The notes under the pieces are model-generated. The model was not told the DNA's origin. It saw only the letters and a program-made list of their open reading frames with translations, and made no database searches. Source: Norana najaformis (taxonomy: Eukaryota > Annelida > Clitellata > Crassiclitellata > Hormogastridae). From it: a stretch of 64,000 nucleotides of DNA. A program made the position numbers and the translations under genes. Each line of letters starts with the position of its first letter. Within the stretch, counting starts at the first letter, position 1. The stretch is from contig OZ029914.1 in the NCBI GenBank assembly GCA_964023275.1, positions 36,258,424-36,322,423 on the forward strand, given 5' to 3'. Below, one piece after another: positions 11,655 through 22,059 of the stretch.

Positions 11655-13346
11655 ATGCCTCGGAAGTGCGTAAATACTGTGGACAACTTTTGTTACATTT
11701 GTGGGGAAGTGACATTTGCCAACCAGAAGAAAAGTATCACTTATCAAGTCAAGAAGGCATATCATGCTTACTTCGAATGCAAGGTTGGTGACCAAGACAA
11801 GCCATGGGCCCCGCATATATGCTGTGCTACATGTACAACACAGCTTTCACAGTGGTTGAATGGCAAAAGACCATCAATGCCGTTTGCAGTTCCCATGGTG
11901 TGGAGAGAGCAAAGCAACCACGTAGATGACTGTTACTTCTGCTTGGTTCCTCCTCTTTCCGGTGGAATAACGAAGCAAAAGAAGTCGACAATAGTCTACC
12001 CAAACATTCCGTCAGCATTGAGACCAGTTCCACATGGTGATGGACTTCCTATTCCAGAACCTCCAGCAGAATATATTTTCCTTGATTCATCTGATGAGGA
12101 CAAGGGTGAGCCGACATGTTCTTCTCCTGGTCCGTCAGCGTGCAGTGATCCCGATTTTCACTGTGGTGCATCATCAACCCCACACAGAATAACACAGGAA
12201 GAACTAAATGACCTTGTTCGTGATTTGGACTTATCCAAAAACAAGGCAGAATTGCTAGGATCAAGACTCCAACAATGGAATCTTCTAGAAGAAGATGTCA
12301 CAATTACTTCATATAGAAAGCGCCATCAGCAGTTGGAACCTTTCTTTATGAAGGAAGGTAATCTGGTATTCTGTTCCAATATTGACGACCTCATGAATGC
12401 CTTACAGATCACTCATGACCCACAAGAATGGAGACTCTTTGTAGACTCTTCAACACTGAGTCTTAAGGCTGTGCTTTTGCACAATGGAAACCGTCTTCCA
12501 TCTATTCCATTAGCGCATGCTGTCCACATGAAAGAGACATACGATAACCTAAAACAGCTACTGCATTCCATTGACTATAACAGGTACAAATGGCACCTGT
12601 GTGGTGATTTGAAGGTAGTTGCCATTTTAATGGGACTGCAGCAAGGATATACAAAATATATGTGTTTCTTGTGTGAGTGGGATAGCCGAGCAAGAGAGTT
12701 GCACTACGTGCGGAAGGAATGGACTCCCAGACAAAACATGGCAGTTGGACAGAAGAATATCCAGCACCCAGCTCTGGTCGAGGCTCACAAAATCCTACTA
12801 CCACCCCTTCACATCAAACTAGGTTTGGTGAAGAACTTCGTGAAAGCCATGGACCGCACTTCGCCAGCTTTCCGATACCTGCATGAAAAATTCCCTCGAC
12901 TCAGCGAAGCAAAGATTAAAGAGGGAGTTTTTGTGGGTCCTCAGATTAGAGAACTCTTCAAAGATGAGCGCTTCAACAACTTGCTGGAGGGTGATGCGAA
13001 ACAAGCATGGAATGCTTTTCGTCTAGTGTCTACAGACTTTCTGGGGAATGTTAGGGCAGAAAACTACAAGGAACTAGTAGAAGACATGCTCAAGCAGTAC
13101 CAGAAATTTCGCTGCAATATGTCTCTGAAGATGCATTTCCTTCATTCCCATCTGGATTTCTTCCCTGACAACTGTGGTATGGTTAGTGACGAACATGGCG
13201 AACGTTTTCATCAAGATATCGCAACAATGGAGCAAAGGTACCAGGGAAAATGGTCCACTACAATGTTGGCTGACTACTGCTGGACACTCCGCAGAGATGC
13301 TCCCGAACAGCTGTACAAGAGACAGGCAAAAAAATCTAAGAACTAG
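11655..13346 (+). CDS. Transposase of Chapaev3-like element, copy 1 (563 aa)
   Basis: An intact, intronless 563-aa protein that should excise and reinsert the surrounding element. The N-terminus has a zinc-binding module (C13-x2-C16, then H54 and C57-x2-C60, and C93-x2-C96), likely for DNA binding at the terminal repeats. An acidic Ser/Pro-rich linker spans about 140-180. The catalytic RNase-H-like domain shows candidate DDE residues D264 (W-R-L-F-V-D-S-S), D318 (C-G-D-L-K) and E516 (G-E-R-F-H-Q-D), with a C337-x2-C340 pair between the second and third acids, as expected for CMC transposases. All are conserved in copy 2 at about half the residues overall. Proteins of this type occur in many copies in cnidarian and insect genomes. 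Which Asp are catalytic is inferred from conservation between only two copies. Confidence 0.85.
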   Translation: MPRKCVNTVDNFCYICGEVTFANQKKSITYQVKKAYHAYFECKVGDQDKPWAPHICCATCTTQLSQWLNGKRPSMPFAVPMVWREQSNHVDDCYFCLVPPLSGGITKQKKSTIVYPNIPSALRPVPHGDGLPIPEPPAEYIFLDSSDEDKGEPTCSSPGPSACSDPDFHCGASSTPHRITQEELNDLVRDLDLSKNKAELLGSRLQQWNLLEEDVTITSYRKRHQQLEPFFMKEGNLVFCSNIDDLMNALQITHDPQEWRLFVDSSTLSLKAVLLHNGNRLPSIPLAHAVHMKETYDNLKQLLHSIDYNRYKWHLCGDLKVVAILMGLQQGYTKYMCFLCEWDSRARELHYVRKEWTPRQNMAVGQKNIQHPALVEAHKILLPPLHIKLGLVKNFVKAMDRTSPAFRYLHEKFPRLSEAKIKEGVFVGPQIRELFKDERFNNLLEGDAKQAWNAFRLVSTDFLGNVRAENYKELVEDMLKQYQKFRCNMSLKMHFLHSHLDFFPDNCGMVSDEHGERFHQDIATMEQRYQGKWSTTMLADYCWTLRRDAPEQLYKRQAKKSKN

Positions 13347-14754
13347 TCTATGACCTGGTTTTTACAAATATTAACTGTAAGTGTATCACTATTGGCATGC
13401 ATTGTGCGATATAAAATTACTTCATTTCAGATTACAAAAAAACTAGAGCCAATTCGGCATTTTCACTGTCATATTCGTGTTCAGCACATACAAATTGATA
13501 AGAACTGACTAATTTCATTTCAGTAACATGACTTTTGTAAAAATTTGTTGTCCAGTGAATTTCATAATCTCATTATTTGGATCATCAGTAACGATTTCTG
13601 AAAAGTAACTTGAATTACACCGTTAGGAAAACTGAATTGAGTTATACCGTTAAAGAAAACTAAATGATAGCATCATCTCACTTTATTGTTTCAGTATGCG
13701 ATGCAACTGAACGTGAATTTATCAGTTGCAAACTAAGTCAAACCACTAACTTTCCGATAGTCCAGATAGATGTTTACAAACGAGCTTAAGAGTAGGCCTC
13801 AAAATAATGAAGTTTAAATAATTTCCATGTGTCTACTCTGTCAAGTGTAAAAAGTCAAGTCTAAATCACATTTTGAAGTGTTAAATTGTTTAATTGAAGC
13901 ACTGAAGCGCAAAACTGGAACCGACGAGGCGATCCTGTTTAAGAAGCTTGGATCTGATAAATGCGTCAGTGAAGCCGCTATTCGAAATGTGACGAGTTCA
14001 AAATGCAAAGAGTTAGAGTGCTTGCATTTCTGTATCAATACTTAAGATTGAACTTCTTTCTATCTGCACAAACCATTGCTCAACGGAACTTTATGTATCT
14101 GCGAACTTCAAGCGAAACCTGGAACACCGTCGTCATGGTCGCTTAAGCGGCGTTTGCACATTGTATTATGAAAATCGAGTAGAAAAGAGACAAGTTTTTC
14201 AACGATTAGGGATTCCTCTGTTATGACATAAAGAAAAAACTTACGTCACATTTCGTAACTTTGTTTTGTTTGAACTGTAATGTAAAGTCATATGTATGTA
14301 TGTACCAGGACACTTCACAAATATTCCGGAGTAGTACCCACAAATGAGGCACCTGCTAGCAGTGGATATTTCATTTATAAAAGTTTATTAATGTAAATAT
14401 TATTGCATGAGAGGTGTAGTTGTAACTATTCAGCTAACCAGTCAGTGCCATTCAAACTTTCCAGTCTACTGTAGGCACACTCCTAAACGAACTCCTTCAA
14501 ACACTTACATTACCGTCAATACCATTCAAATTTTAAAGGTAGCTATATTATTCCTGAGAATATGAAAAGTTTAATAGTTATCAAAAGACAAACATTTAAA
14601 ATGAGAGAAATGTTATTCTATTGCAAAATATCGGCATAATTTTAACATCAGTTTTTAAAACTCACTTTATAGCTGCCTCTTTACCAAATATTACACTGCC
14701 TTATGAAGTCTCTAATAGGTCAATATTACTTACAGCACATTTTACTATTTTAAA

Positions 14755-14935
14755 AGTGGAATTACACAAATACAGTTTAGTTTAACGCAAAAATAGGTCT
14801 GTTATTAAAGTTCTTACAACAGTGTCTATAAGTGTATACTGTATGGCCACTTCTTTAGCTGCTAAATTAAAGAATGCTTCATAAGGAAAATCTTTAGATC
14901 TCCATTAACTTTTCATGGTTGTTGTTAGATCTTGC
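14755..14935 (-). pseudogene. 3' end copy of the coiled-coil gene family
   Basis: The segment aligns with 17660-17840, covering the 3' untranslated region and last codons of the 17.8-kb coiled-coil gene. Shared blocks include 'TATTAAAGTTCTTA', 'GCATACTGTATGGC'-like sequence, 'TTCTTTAGCTGCT' and 'TTAACTTTTCATG'. Similarity stops just inside the coding end, so no protein is encoded. Confidence 0.6.
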
Positions 14936-15389
14936 CGCTGAAGGGTAGACACAACCATTAGATTCATTTGATGTCCTATCCCTAAGTTGGTGTCTTAGTT
15001 TCTCTGGGAAGATTGTGATCCAAAGCTCATTTATTATGAAACATGAATATTGTGAATAGGATATTGACAATCAAAATTGGTAAAGAATCAATGCTAAGGC
15101 TCTCTGTACACAGCTACAGATTTAGTATACTACCTTTGCGAGAACTTAAGTACTGTAAGTGACTAGAAAAACAGGGTAATTGACAGAGACAGCCAAAATT
15201 TCGTAAGCAGTACAACAAAAATGATGTTATAGCTTGAACCGAATCGTAAACTTGTATGTATCTTACTCAGCTTGCGAGATTGAAAACGTTACTGTTGCCT
15301 CCTAGCGAACAGCCTTAGAGCTAAATCTAACTTGATAATCAAAATTCTTGATCTACTAGGTTTATTATATTATCTAAGCGTTGACACGC

Positions 15390-15640
15390 TTAAGCGTAAC
15401 TGGAAAGCAGATATTAGGCTCGCCGGTTGTTTGTATTTGTAATTGTTGTAATTGTAATCAAAAATTGTAATCAAAAAATTGTATAGCGCCTCTTCAGAGA
15501 AACTAAGCATAGGCGCTCTCTGCGCTAGCTTTAACGGTGTTAAAATGTGATATCGTTTTCTAGGTGGTTCTGGGAAATACAATGAGAAGAACAATCTTAG
15601 GACGTGTAGTTTGCAACTTAATGAAAAAGTAGGCCCTTTA
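15390..15640 (-). repeat. LINE 3' end fragment with ATTACA-type tail
   Basis: On the minus strand a 'GAGCGCCTATGCTTAGTTTC' segment is followed by 'GAAGAGGCGCTATACAAT' and then an AT-rich tail of imperfect ATTACA/ATTACAA units. Similar fragments occur at about 38300-38410 and 43660-43790. It is a typical 3' terminus of a LINE with a microsatellite tail; the clade is not determined. Confidence 0.5.
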
Positions 15641-17817
15641 TCCACATGTTAAATTACATTTTTTGCTTTATGTTTTAATGAAAATATCATTGTTCCCTTA
15701 GTTCTATTGACTGATTTTTAAATTAAATTGGCGCTTTATAAATATAAGAAAATAGCTTAAAATGAATAGGATCTTCGTCGGTGGCCGGTCTTTGAGTCGG
15801 GGTCCATTTGCGGTTTATTCATCCATGCAGACCTTGATTAATTTAAATGCGAGGCGACAACCATCATTGAAAATCGTGTGCTACGAATTCCAAACGGTAA
15901 TGTTAACTCCAAATTTCGGGGCTTCTGCGTTCCAAGGGCTTACAATCAATAGATTCTTCTCAATTGCCGAATGTTCGGCCTGTTCTTCTTCCAAATAAGG
16001 GAATCCGTACTAAGATTGGCTGCATTCTCCTTCTTTGAACTAATCGATAGTTCAGTAAACATTTATCCATATATCTTGCTATTTTCATATACCCTTTTAG
16101 GAATCTCAATGAGGCTGTCACTATATTGGGGGTCTCCAAATATATTTTATTATTATGCTGTTGTGATCGAGGATTAAGACTGATGTATCTGTGGCGCTCA
16201 ACTATTATTGAATCTGTGGTGATGCAAAGGCGCTATATGGATAGCAACAGACACTTGAGCAGCGCCGTGTTACAACATCGACTGCACCTGTCTCAAGCAT
16301 TTGCTGATTCGATTGACTATTAATGTTTTGGCTCATTATAAATGGTCAATGAATGAGGCCTTTATGATATACATTAAAGTTTTTTTCCAACAAGGCATTA
16401 ATTTACAGAAATGCAGTTTCAAAGAATGTCTAAGTTAAACTAGGGCCTACTTATGGCCAGCTAATCACTAATCTTATGAACAATTTAATGATCTCCCTCC
16501 CACTTGAAGAATTTCTTTGAAACTCGATTCCTTTCAGTGTTCATTGGATGAAACGTCCATAGTTTGGTTTTCTGACGGATGACCTTGCACTTTGCTCTTT
16601 TTTTCAATTGCTTCGAAATGGCGTCCTTACCAGCAGACGTCGGTTCGCCCGTCAAATTAGTTGATCGATCTCATGAGATTTCTTCGAAATAACTTTGCGA
16701 TGACCAGTTCACCGACTTTTAATTTGTTTCAGCGATAGTTACATCGAAAACGACAAGTTATCTCTCGACAAGTTTTAAAGGATTTAGTTTGTCAACTATA
16801 CTTTGCGATGAACGTTCGTTCACAGTCAATTTAGCCACGTCTTTAGGCTGCGGATTTCTTTTCACAGCTCGCTTACGACTAAACCTACTCTCTTTAATTC
16901 GGTAAGACTTACAGTTTCTTCTGCTGAAACTATAACACAACTAATCGCAAGTCTCACGGTATTTAAATCACCGAATCTTGACTTTTTAATCGAGAAATGT
17001 GAAGGTAATCTACACGGTCTTATCATTCCCGTGGCCAGACACAAGACTGTCGATTTATCAACAGTCTTTCCTTAAATACGCCTCTCAGATCGTCTGCCAA
17101 ACCGTGACGTAACCACTAAACCAAGCGAAGACGTGATCACCTCATCCGTTTCCATGGTGAAATGTCGTCTGTAAAATCTATGGCGTCTTTCGATTTTGCC
17201 GATTCACCGTTCATAATATTTCCATTGGACGTTTGATTCGCACTGAAAACGCTCAGTCAAGACAGCACAAATCCCCATCCAAACTAAATCTAGCTAACTA
17301 CTTAAGTTGTTCGTGCACGATTGCCTTTGTCATCAATCATTAGCACGGGTACCGGCTTCGGCTGGAGGTTAAAAGTTCTTGGACTACTTGAGGAGCGTTA
17401 GAGAAAAGTGCTTGTAGCAAATGATGTCGGGGTTTCGTTAACCACCAGGCACTGACTCCTGTATGATCATAGTGACGCTGGTAATACCAAGATATAGGCT
17501 ATAGAAACAAGGGGATGAATATGATGACTATTTATTCGTCAAGATTGACTAAAGCAGCCTATTTACTAAATGTTACTGTCACATGATGCTTGTTATACCA
17601 TTTTATGTTAATACTATTTATAGCGCCTGCTGTGAAACAAAATACAACTGCTACTAGAGATTTCAAATAGAGATAAAACATTCAAAATATTAGTTAAACG
17701 CTAAACCAGGTCACTTATTAAAGTTCTTATCATAACAGTGTGCATACTGTATGGCTGAAGCCCTTCTTTAGCTGCTGAAACAGAGAGGGCTTCATAAGGA
17801 CAGTCGTTAGATCTCGC

Positions 17818-18414
17818 TTAACTTTTCATGTTTGCATCCTTAACAATAGGAGTAACAGCAGCGACGCTTGTAGCCAACTGGGTAACTGTAGCGACTCCAG
17901 GGAAGCCAAGATAATTGCTAAGGAGAGCTGCGACGGCGGTGGCCGCAATTCCCATGTTCTTCCAATCTGTTTTGCCTTGCTGGTCTGTAATTTCGGATTT
18001 CTTTTCTTCAAGTTTCAGTTTAGCCATTTTTTCTTCGTGTTCCAGTTTAGCCATTTCACCTTCTTGTTTCAGATTAGCCATTTTTTCTTCGTGTTTCAGT
18101 ATAGCCATTTTTTCTTCGTGTTCTCTAACCCTGGAATTTTCTTCGTGCTGCTTCTCCGTCGCTTCGAATTCCAGTTTCTTCTGTTCTAACTCCACCTTCG
18201 CCTTTTCCAGTTTAAGTTGCAATTCCCTAATGCTCGCTTCTTTAACTTCCAACTGAAGCTCCAAGTTTTCTTCGTGCTGCATCTTCGTCGCTTCGAATTC
18301 CAGTTTCTTCGCTTCTAACTCCACCTTCGCCGTTTCCAGTTTAAGTTGCAATTCCTTAATGACTGCTTCTTTAACTTCCAACTGAAGCTCCAAATTCTGC
18401 TCATTTTGTGACAT
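17818..18414 (-). CDS. Small coiled-coil protein with hydrophobic C-terminus (198 aa), unknown function
   Basis: The frame is open to an ATG at 18468, but a strong acceptor-like pyrimidine tract ending in AG at about 18462 suggests that the coding exon begins there and translation starts at the next ATG, 18414 (M-S-Q-N-E-Q). From that start, two near-identical 44-residue repeats built on E-N-L-E-L-Q-L-E-V-K-E-A are followed by E-E-K-M-A-x-L-K type heptad repeats, which together predict a long highly charged coiled coil. The last ~45 residues are Ala/Val-rich and hydrophobic and could be a membrane anchor. Paralogous material lies at 14.8, 21.5 and 28.4-28.8 kb, always on the minus strand. No family is recognised; annexin-, SMC- or tropomyosin-like labels from low-complexity matches should be distrusted. 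Confidence 0.6.
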   Translation of the reverse strand: MSQNEQNLELQLEVKEAVIKELQLKLETAKVELEAKKLEFEATKMQHEENLELQLEVKEASIRELQLKLEKAKVELEQKKLEFEATEKQHEENSRVREHEEKMAILKHEEKMANLKQEGEMAKLEHEEKMAKLKLEEKKSEITDQQGKTDWKNMGIAATAVAALLSNYLGFPGVATVTQLATSVAAVTPIVKDANMKS

Positions 18415-18469
18415 GTTGAGTTTCGTCTTCAGATACGTTCTAACAACAGATTTGCTTAATCTAAACACA

Positions 18470-19200
18470 ATGAAACAAAAAATCGATACCGCACTAGTTA
18501 CAAAAGTAGAAGAGATGGTATTTTATTACTGCGTTAACCAGTTACAGCTATTCAATTATAGTTTTAACCAGAAACAAGTTACATATAAAATTCTACTACT
18601 AACCTTTCTCAATAGCGGTCAGCCTATTAAATGCAGTAAAACATCTTAGGACAACGTAGATAAAGGTTAGGATCTGCAAGCCTCAACAAATTGCCTACAC
18701 CGAAAAATTTCCTGCGTGTGGATTTACGTGGTTTTCGATTTAGTCATAGGCTATATATAGGCATATGTGTGTATATATATATATAAGGTTTTGGTTTACT
18801 AGGTCTGTATACATGCATAAGAGGCACTCATGCATGTATATGGTTAAAACAATTATGTACGAATGCCACGCATATATATATATATACACAAACATATATT
18901 GGCCATGGGCCTCGGCTTGGATTTAAGATAGGTGCTTATTGGAGGAATCTGCAGACGACGGTAATTTCCTAATGGAGCCAAGAGAAATGTAGATGAACGG
19001 CTAGGATTCTCACATTCTCAACATTTAGATTGCTGTCCCTTAGAGCAAATTAAAAGTATAAATAAATCAAAACAAATTTCGCCATATAAAATTCAAAAGT
19101 GGAATAGAAACGGCATCGACTCGCCGACCACAGAAGGCCCTCTCGTCCCTCGGTTAAAGCTGCCGGAAATGTCTTCCTCAGTTCATATGCACTAAGATCT
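18470..19200. other. Intergenic region with (AT)n runs
   Basis: Short (TA)n runs occur near 18770-18785 and 18870-18890 in a region with palindromic 'TACATGCATAAGAGGCACTCATGCATGTA'-like sequence around 18809-18840. No gene was found. The minus-strand direction would hold the 5' untranslated region or promoter of the coiled-coil gene. Confidence 0.35.
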
Positions 19201-19204
19201 TAAA

Positions 19205-19760
19205 ATACCTGAACGAATCGAGTGCAAAGTCCTATCACTTACCTACAATACACTTCAATCTTTCCAACCCTCTTATCTTCGTCAGTTATTTACAATTACA
19301 ACCGCTTCGCTCAACCTGCTCTTCTGCCCTAACACTTCTCCGCCCTCCCGTCACCTCATCCTTAAAATTTGGTAATCGCTCCATAGCCATAGCTGCCCCA
19401 CAACTCTGAAACAAACTCCCCGCAGAACTGCGACTGTTTTCTGACCCATCATACAAACTCATCGATGCTCCACCACTTGAAATTTCTGCATCGGCCTTTC
19501 ACTCAAAGCTGAAAACATTCCTCTTTCACATATCCTACCCTGACACCCCTTCCTCCTCTTATCTCTCCCTCCTCTCCAACCCCAAGCACCATCCCCCATA
19601 GCTACCACGCTGTCTCTCCGTCTGACTTTTGGATCTTGACATGGAACTGAACCCTTTTGCCTATCGATTATGTTTTGACTGAGCGCCTGTGAATAAGCTG
19701 GTCCCCGCGACGAGGCTTTCGTTGGGCGCTGTATAAATTTCGGAATTACGAATACGAGTA
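19205..19760 (+). repeat. LINE reverse-transcriptase C-terminal fragment with 3' end
   Basis: The plus strand reads R-I-E-C-K-V-L-S-L-T-Y-N-T-L-Q-S-F-Q-P-S-Y-L, then a Ser/Arg-rich stretch, then A-F-H-S-K-L-K-T-F-L-F-H. This is the conserved C-terminus of CR1/L2-type LINE polyproteins, broken by frame changes. It ends with 'GGCTTTCGTTGGGCGCTGTA' and an AT-rich tail. A second 3' end of the same family is at about 24755-24920. Confidence 0.65.
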
Positions 19761-21440
19761 CGATTAAGACCTAGACTTGTTCTAACATGTTTTAATTAGT
19801 AGATTTTACATCTGTTAAACAGTCAAGTTCGGAGAGCTTCTGAAAGTCAAAAGGGCGTTTTGTTAATGACTATGGCTTCCCACTAAATAACTGCGTCTCG
19901 TATAAACAGTATGGTTGGGATTGCTATAGTTTAACTCATCTATAAGGCTCCGTAAGCATTCACTATTTTGTTGAATATGCGACTAAGTGATTTTGAAATA
20001 CAAATTAGGTTGCTTCTTCAAAATAGAGATTCAACTTACGTTGTGTTTCGTTTCGTGATAAAGCGTGTCTGTGAAGCAGCCCGGCGATGTAGGCTCTTTA
20101 ACGCATCGGCTGAAATCAATACATGGGCAATACTTAAAAAATTCGGAAATACCGTTCAGTGGGTTTTACCGTACTTTTATGGTTTCAATAGGACTGCATC
20201 TGCATTTAGCCCGTCTGTGCATTCAGCCTCGTAGCTATCATCTATACTGCGGTTCAATGCAATGGTTTTCCGAAATAAGAGAGACCTTAGTTAGGACCGG
20301 TCCGAAAAGCCTCCTGTCTTCATAATACTCTGTACCAAGACACTTTAGATAGAACAATGCCATTTGCTTGTCATTGTGTTCAGCTGCATCGCTATTTAAT
20401 GAATTCATTTTTCTTAATTAGGTTAGTGTCAGGGCCTATACAAACACTAACCAATTATCCTACATTGCACTTGATTTGGGCATTATTGCTAAAGAATGCA
20501 AATAGTTCTTCTGCACACAAGTTAGTTGTTTACGTGTAAATCGGGCATGTCTTCTCTTAAGGTCCTCTTAGTTATTGTCAGCACCACTAAGATAGCGCAA
20601 GAAGACTATTAAGGGCCAGATGACCTAATTCAATTCACAGCCTTTGTGGACTCCTGTCGTAATATCAGCAGTTATCAAAATACCGAGTTCTGTATGTAAT
20701 TCTAAAATACTCGGCAGTTTTGTACCTACATTACGAACCTCACAAGTAAACCGGAAAGACCAAAGCCTTAACTAAAACTGCTAAGCAGAGCAAATGTGCC
20801 TAACCCGAACATTATAATCGAAACAACTATAAATTCACAAATTTCAATATGGTGCGTCAATTTTGTAATGTCTGTATTTATTGTAACTTATGTAAGAGAT
20901 ATGAATCGGTGACACTACAATTATTAATTGCTGTTAGATATTTAGTTGTCTAACCAATAAGTAAAACTCGCTTTTCAAACATTTTTTTTGTAAAAGACGA
21001 CAAGCGATTTTTATATGAATGATAAAAGCTGTTCAATTTTACGAAAATGTTTTTACAGTGATTGAATAACGCAAATGCTGTTCATGCTTAAAATAAGAGT
21101 TTGTAACACAATCTAAATGTCTAATACATATTTCTGTGTTTGTACATTTTACATTATAATCCTGAATCTGAAAGCAGTTGTTGCTTGAGTTAGAAACGTG
21201 ACATAACGATAAAGCAAAATGGTAACATCAAATTCTTTGTGTCGTAATAGCATAAGAAGAAAGAATCCAGCAGAAATGAAAATTATTCGAAACTTCTAAA
21301 TATCTGAAAATGCAAATTATACCATCGAAACCAATGGAAAAGTAAATTGTAACTTAAGCTGTCCGTAAAAATCTAAACAATTAATTTCATGAAATGTCAG
21401 AAAAACGGTGAACGCCGCATCGGTCTTCAATAGGCCAATG
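19761..21440. other. Intergenic region, no gene supported
   Basis: Frames of 60-88 codons at 19968-20539 on the plus strand carry no domain, signal peptide or paralogue. AT-rich sequence runs to the 3' side of the coiled-coil gene at 21.46 kb. Nothing else is identifiable. Confidence 0.4.
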
Positions 21441-21459
21441 TATTCTTATAAGCTCGGTT

Positions 21460-21936
21460 TTAACGTATGGAATGCCAAGCCAAAAGCACTACCATTACTG
21501 CGCCTATAGCTGTGCCTGCCACCATTCCAAAAGCAAATGCAGTGCCATAGTAATACCCTACTCCTGCAGCCACCGTTACAACTCCTGAAGCCCCATATAG
21601 AATGGCGGTTTTTCCTTCTCCTTTCGACAGTTGACGAGTCTCCAGTTCCTCGCATTTGCACTTCAAGAGATTGATGTTCAGTTGGACTTCACTCTCGACT
21701 ATCTCCTCAAGGCGTTCTCTTCTAATCCGTTCAGCAGATTTAATTTCTTCAAGTCTCAATCTGGTCATTCGTTCCTCGTGCTCTCTGGCTTGGCGTTTCT
21801 CCTCGTTTTCTATTTTAAGTATCTCAAGATTTTTGTTGTCGATTTCTTGCCTGACTTTCTCCAACTCAAGCCGCAGTCTTTCCATTTCATTAGGTACTTT
21901 ATCGTCAGACAGCATTTCCTTTGTATCTGGCTTCAT
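21460..21936 (-). CDS. Small coiled-coil protein with Gly-rich hydrophobic C-terminus (158 aa), unknown function
   Basis: This encodes 158 aa. Residues ~15-100 are a highly charged coiled coil (E-R-L-R-L-E-L-E-K-V-R-Q-E-I, then A-R-E-H-E-E-R-M) that shares the R-E-H-E-E-(R/K)-M motif with the 17.8-kb gene and the 28.8-kb fragment. A C-K-C pair sits near residue 93. Residues ~108-155 are Gly/Ala/Val-rich and look like one or two membrane-spanning segments, with small residues as in helical hairpins. A likely acceptor (CTGCAG) lies 14 bases upstream of the ATG, so a 5' untranslated exon is possible. No TATA box is evident. I do not recognise the family. Its topology (long cytosolic coil plus short C-terminal anchor) would suit a tail-anchored adaptor, but that is inference. 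Confidence 0.62.
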   Translation of the reverse strand: MKPDTKEMLSDDKVPNEMERLRLELEKVRQEIDNKNLEILKIENEEKRQAREHEERMTRLRLEEIKSAERIRRERLEEIVESEVQLNINLLKCKCEELETRQLSKGEGKTAILYGASGVVTVAAGVGYYYGTAFAFGMVAGTAIGAVMVVLLAWHSIR

Positions 21937-22059
21937 ATTAGCTCTTCTACCTGCAGCAAAAATGACACTCCATCAGATAGGCCCAAACGTAGTATGGAAC
22001 AAGCAGATTTGAATACACCGCATCAAACAGATTGCGTGGAAAACGCAGTATGAATGAAA

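Larger units (their letters stand above)
11205..13557 (+). mobile_element. Chapaev3-like (CMC superfamily) DNA transposon, copy 1
   Basis: A 2353-bp element starts CACTGGTCAACA and ends with the inverted TGTTGTCCAGTG. The ends show a longer interrupted terminal inverted repeat of about 110 bp: a 'TGTGCTGAACACGAATAT' block and a 'TTGGCTCT' block occur at matching depth in both ends. It encodes one intact transposase. CACTR termini are typical of CMC elements, and the related copy 2 has a TAA target duplication (TWA is characteristic of Chapaev3). Copy 1 shows no clean 3-bp duplication (ATA against AAT). The element lies in the intron of the FAMeT-PAN pseudogene. The assignment rests on termini, duplication and protein architecture, not on a database match. 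Confidence 0.78.
10865..14170 (+). pseudogene. Decayed copy of FAMeT-PAN exons 8 and 9, split by a DNA transposon
   Basis: The exon-8 copy begins after an acceptor at about 10890 and runs to about 11130, with the W-I-S-W-K-N-G and F-G-F-G-P-E-I hallmarks intact and an open frame. At its end the donor GT of genes A and B reads AT, so the frame runs into TAG. The exon-9 copy starts at about 13900 and aligns in phase with exon 9 of gene A, but carries two in-frame stops (TAA at 14041, TGA at 14047), has lost a Cys of the PAN-like module and has a diverged C-terminus. The intron between them holds the complete Chapaev3-like element at 11205-13557. No exons 1-7 are seen. Loss of the donor plus the stops argue for a pseudogene, though the exon-8 copy alone has been kept open. 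Confidence 0.85.
14171..17714. other. Gene-poor intergenic region
   Basis: I see no convincing gene. About 14755-14935 is a copy of the 3' end of the coiled-coil gene at 17.8 kb and 15390-15640 a LINE tail (both listed separately). 15760-16320 has several unrecognised frames of 60-78 codons. 16500-17300 has broken coding-like sequence on the minus strand that I could not assign to any family. Confidence 0.4.

Noticed and set aside
16500-17300. Possible remnant of a retroelement on the minus strand
   Set aside because: No paired terminal repeats and no recognisable reverse transcriptase, integrase or capsid signature could be seen, so I leave it unassigned.
17915-18256. 113-codon Ser/Cys/Phe-rich plus-strand frame
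   Set aside because: It is the antisense shadow of the coiled-coil gene; the repeat structure makes sense only on the minus strand.
21631-22053. 140-codon plus-strand frame
   Set aside because: It lies antisense to the 158-aa coiled-coil gene, with no domain, and its composition mirrors that gene's codons.
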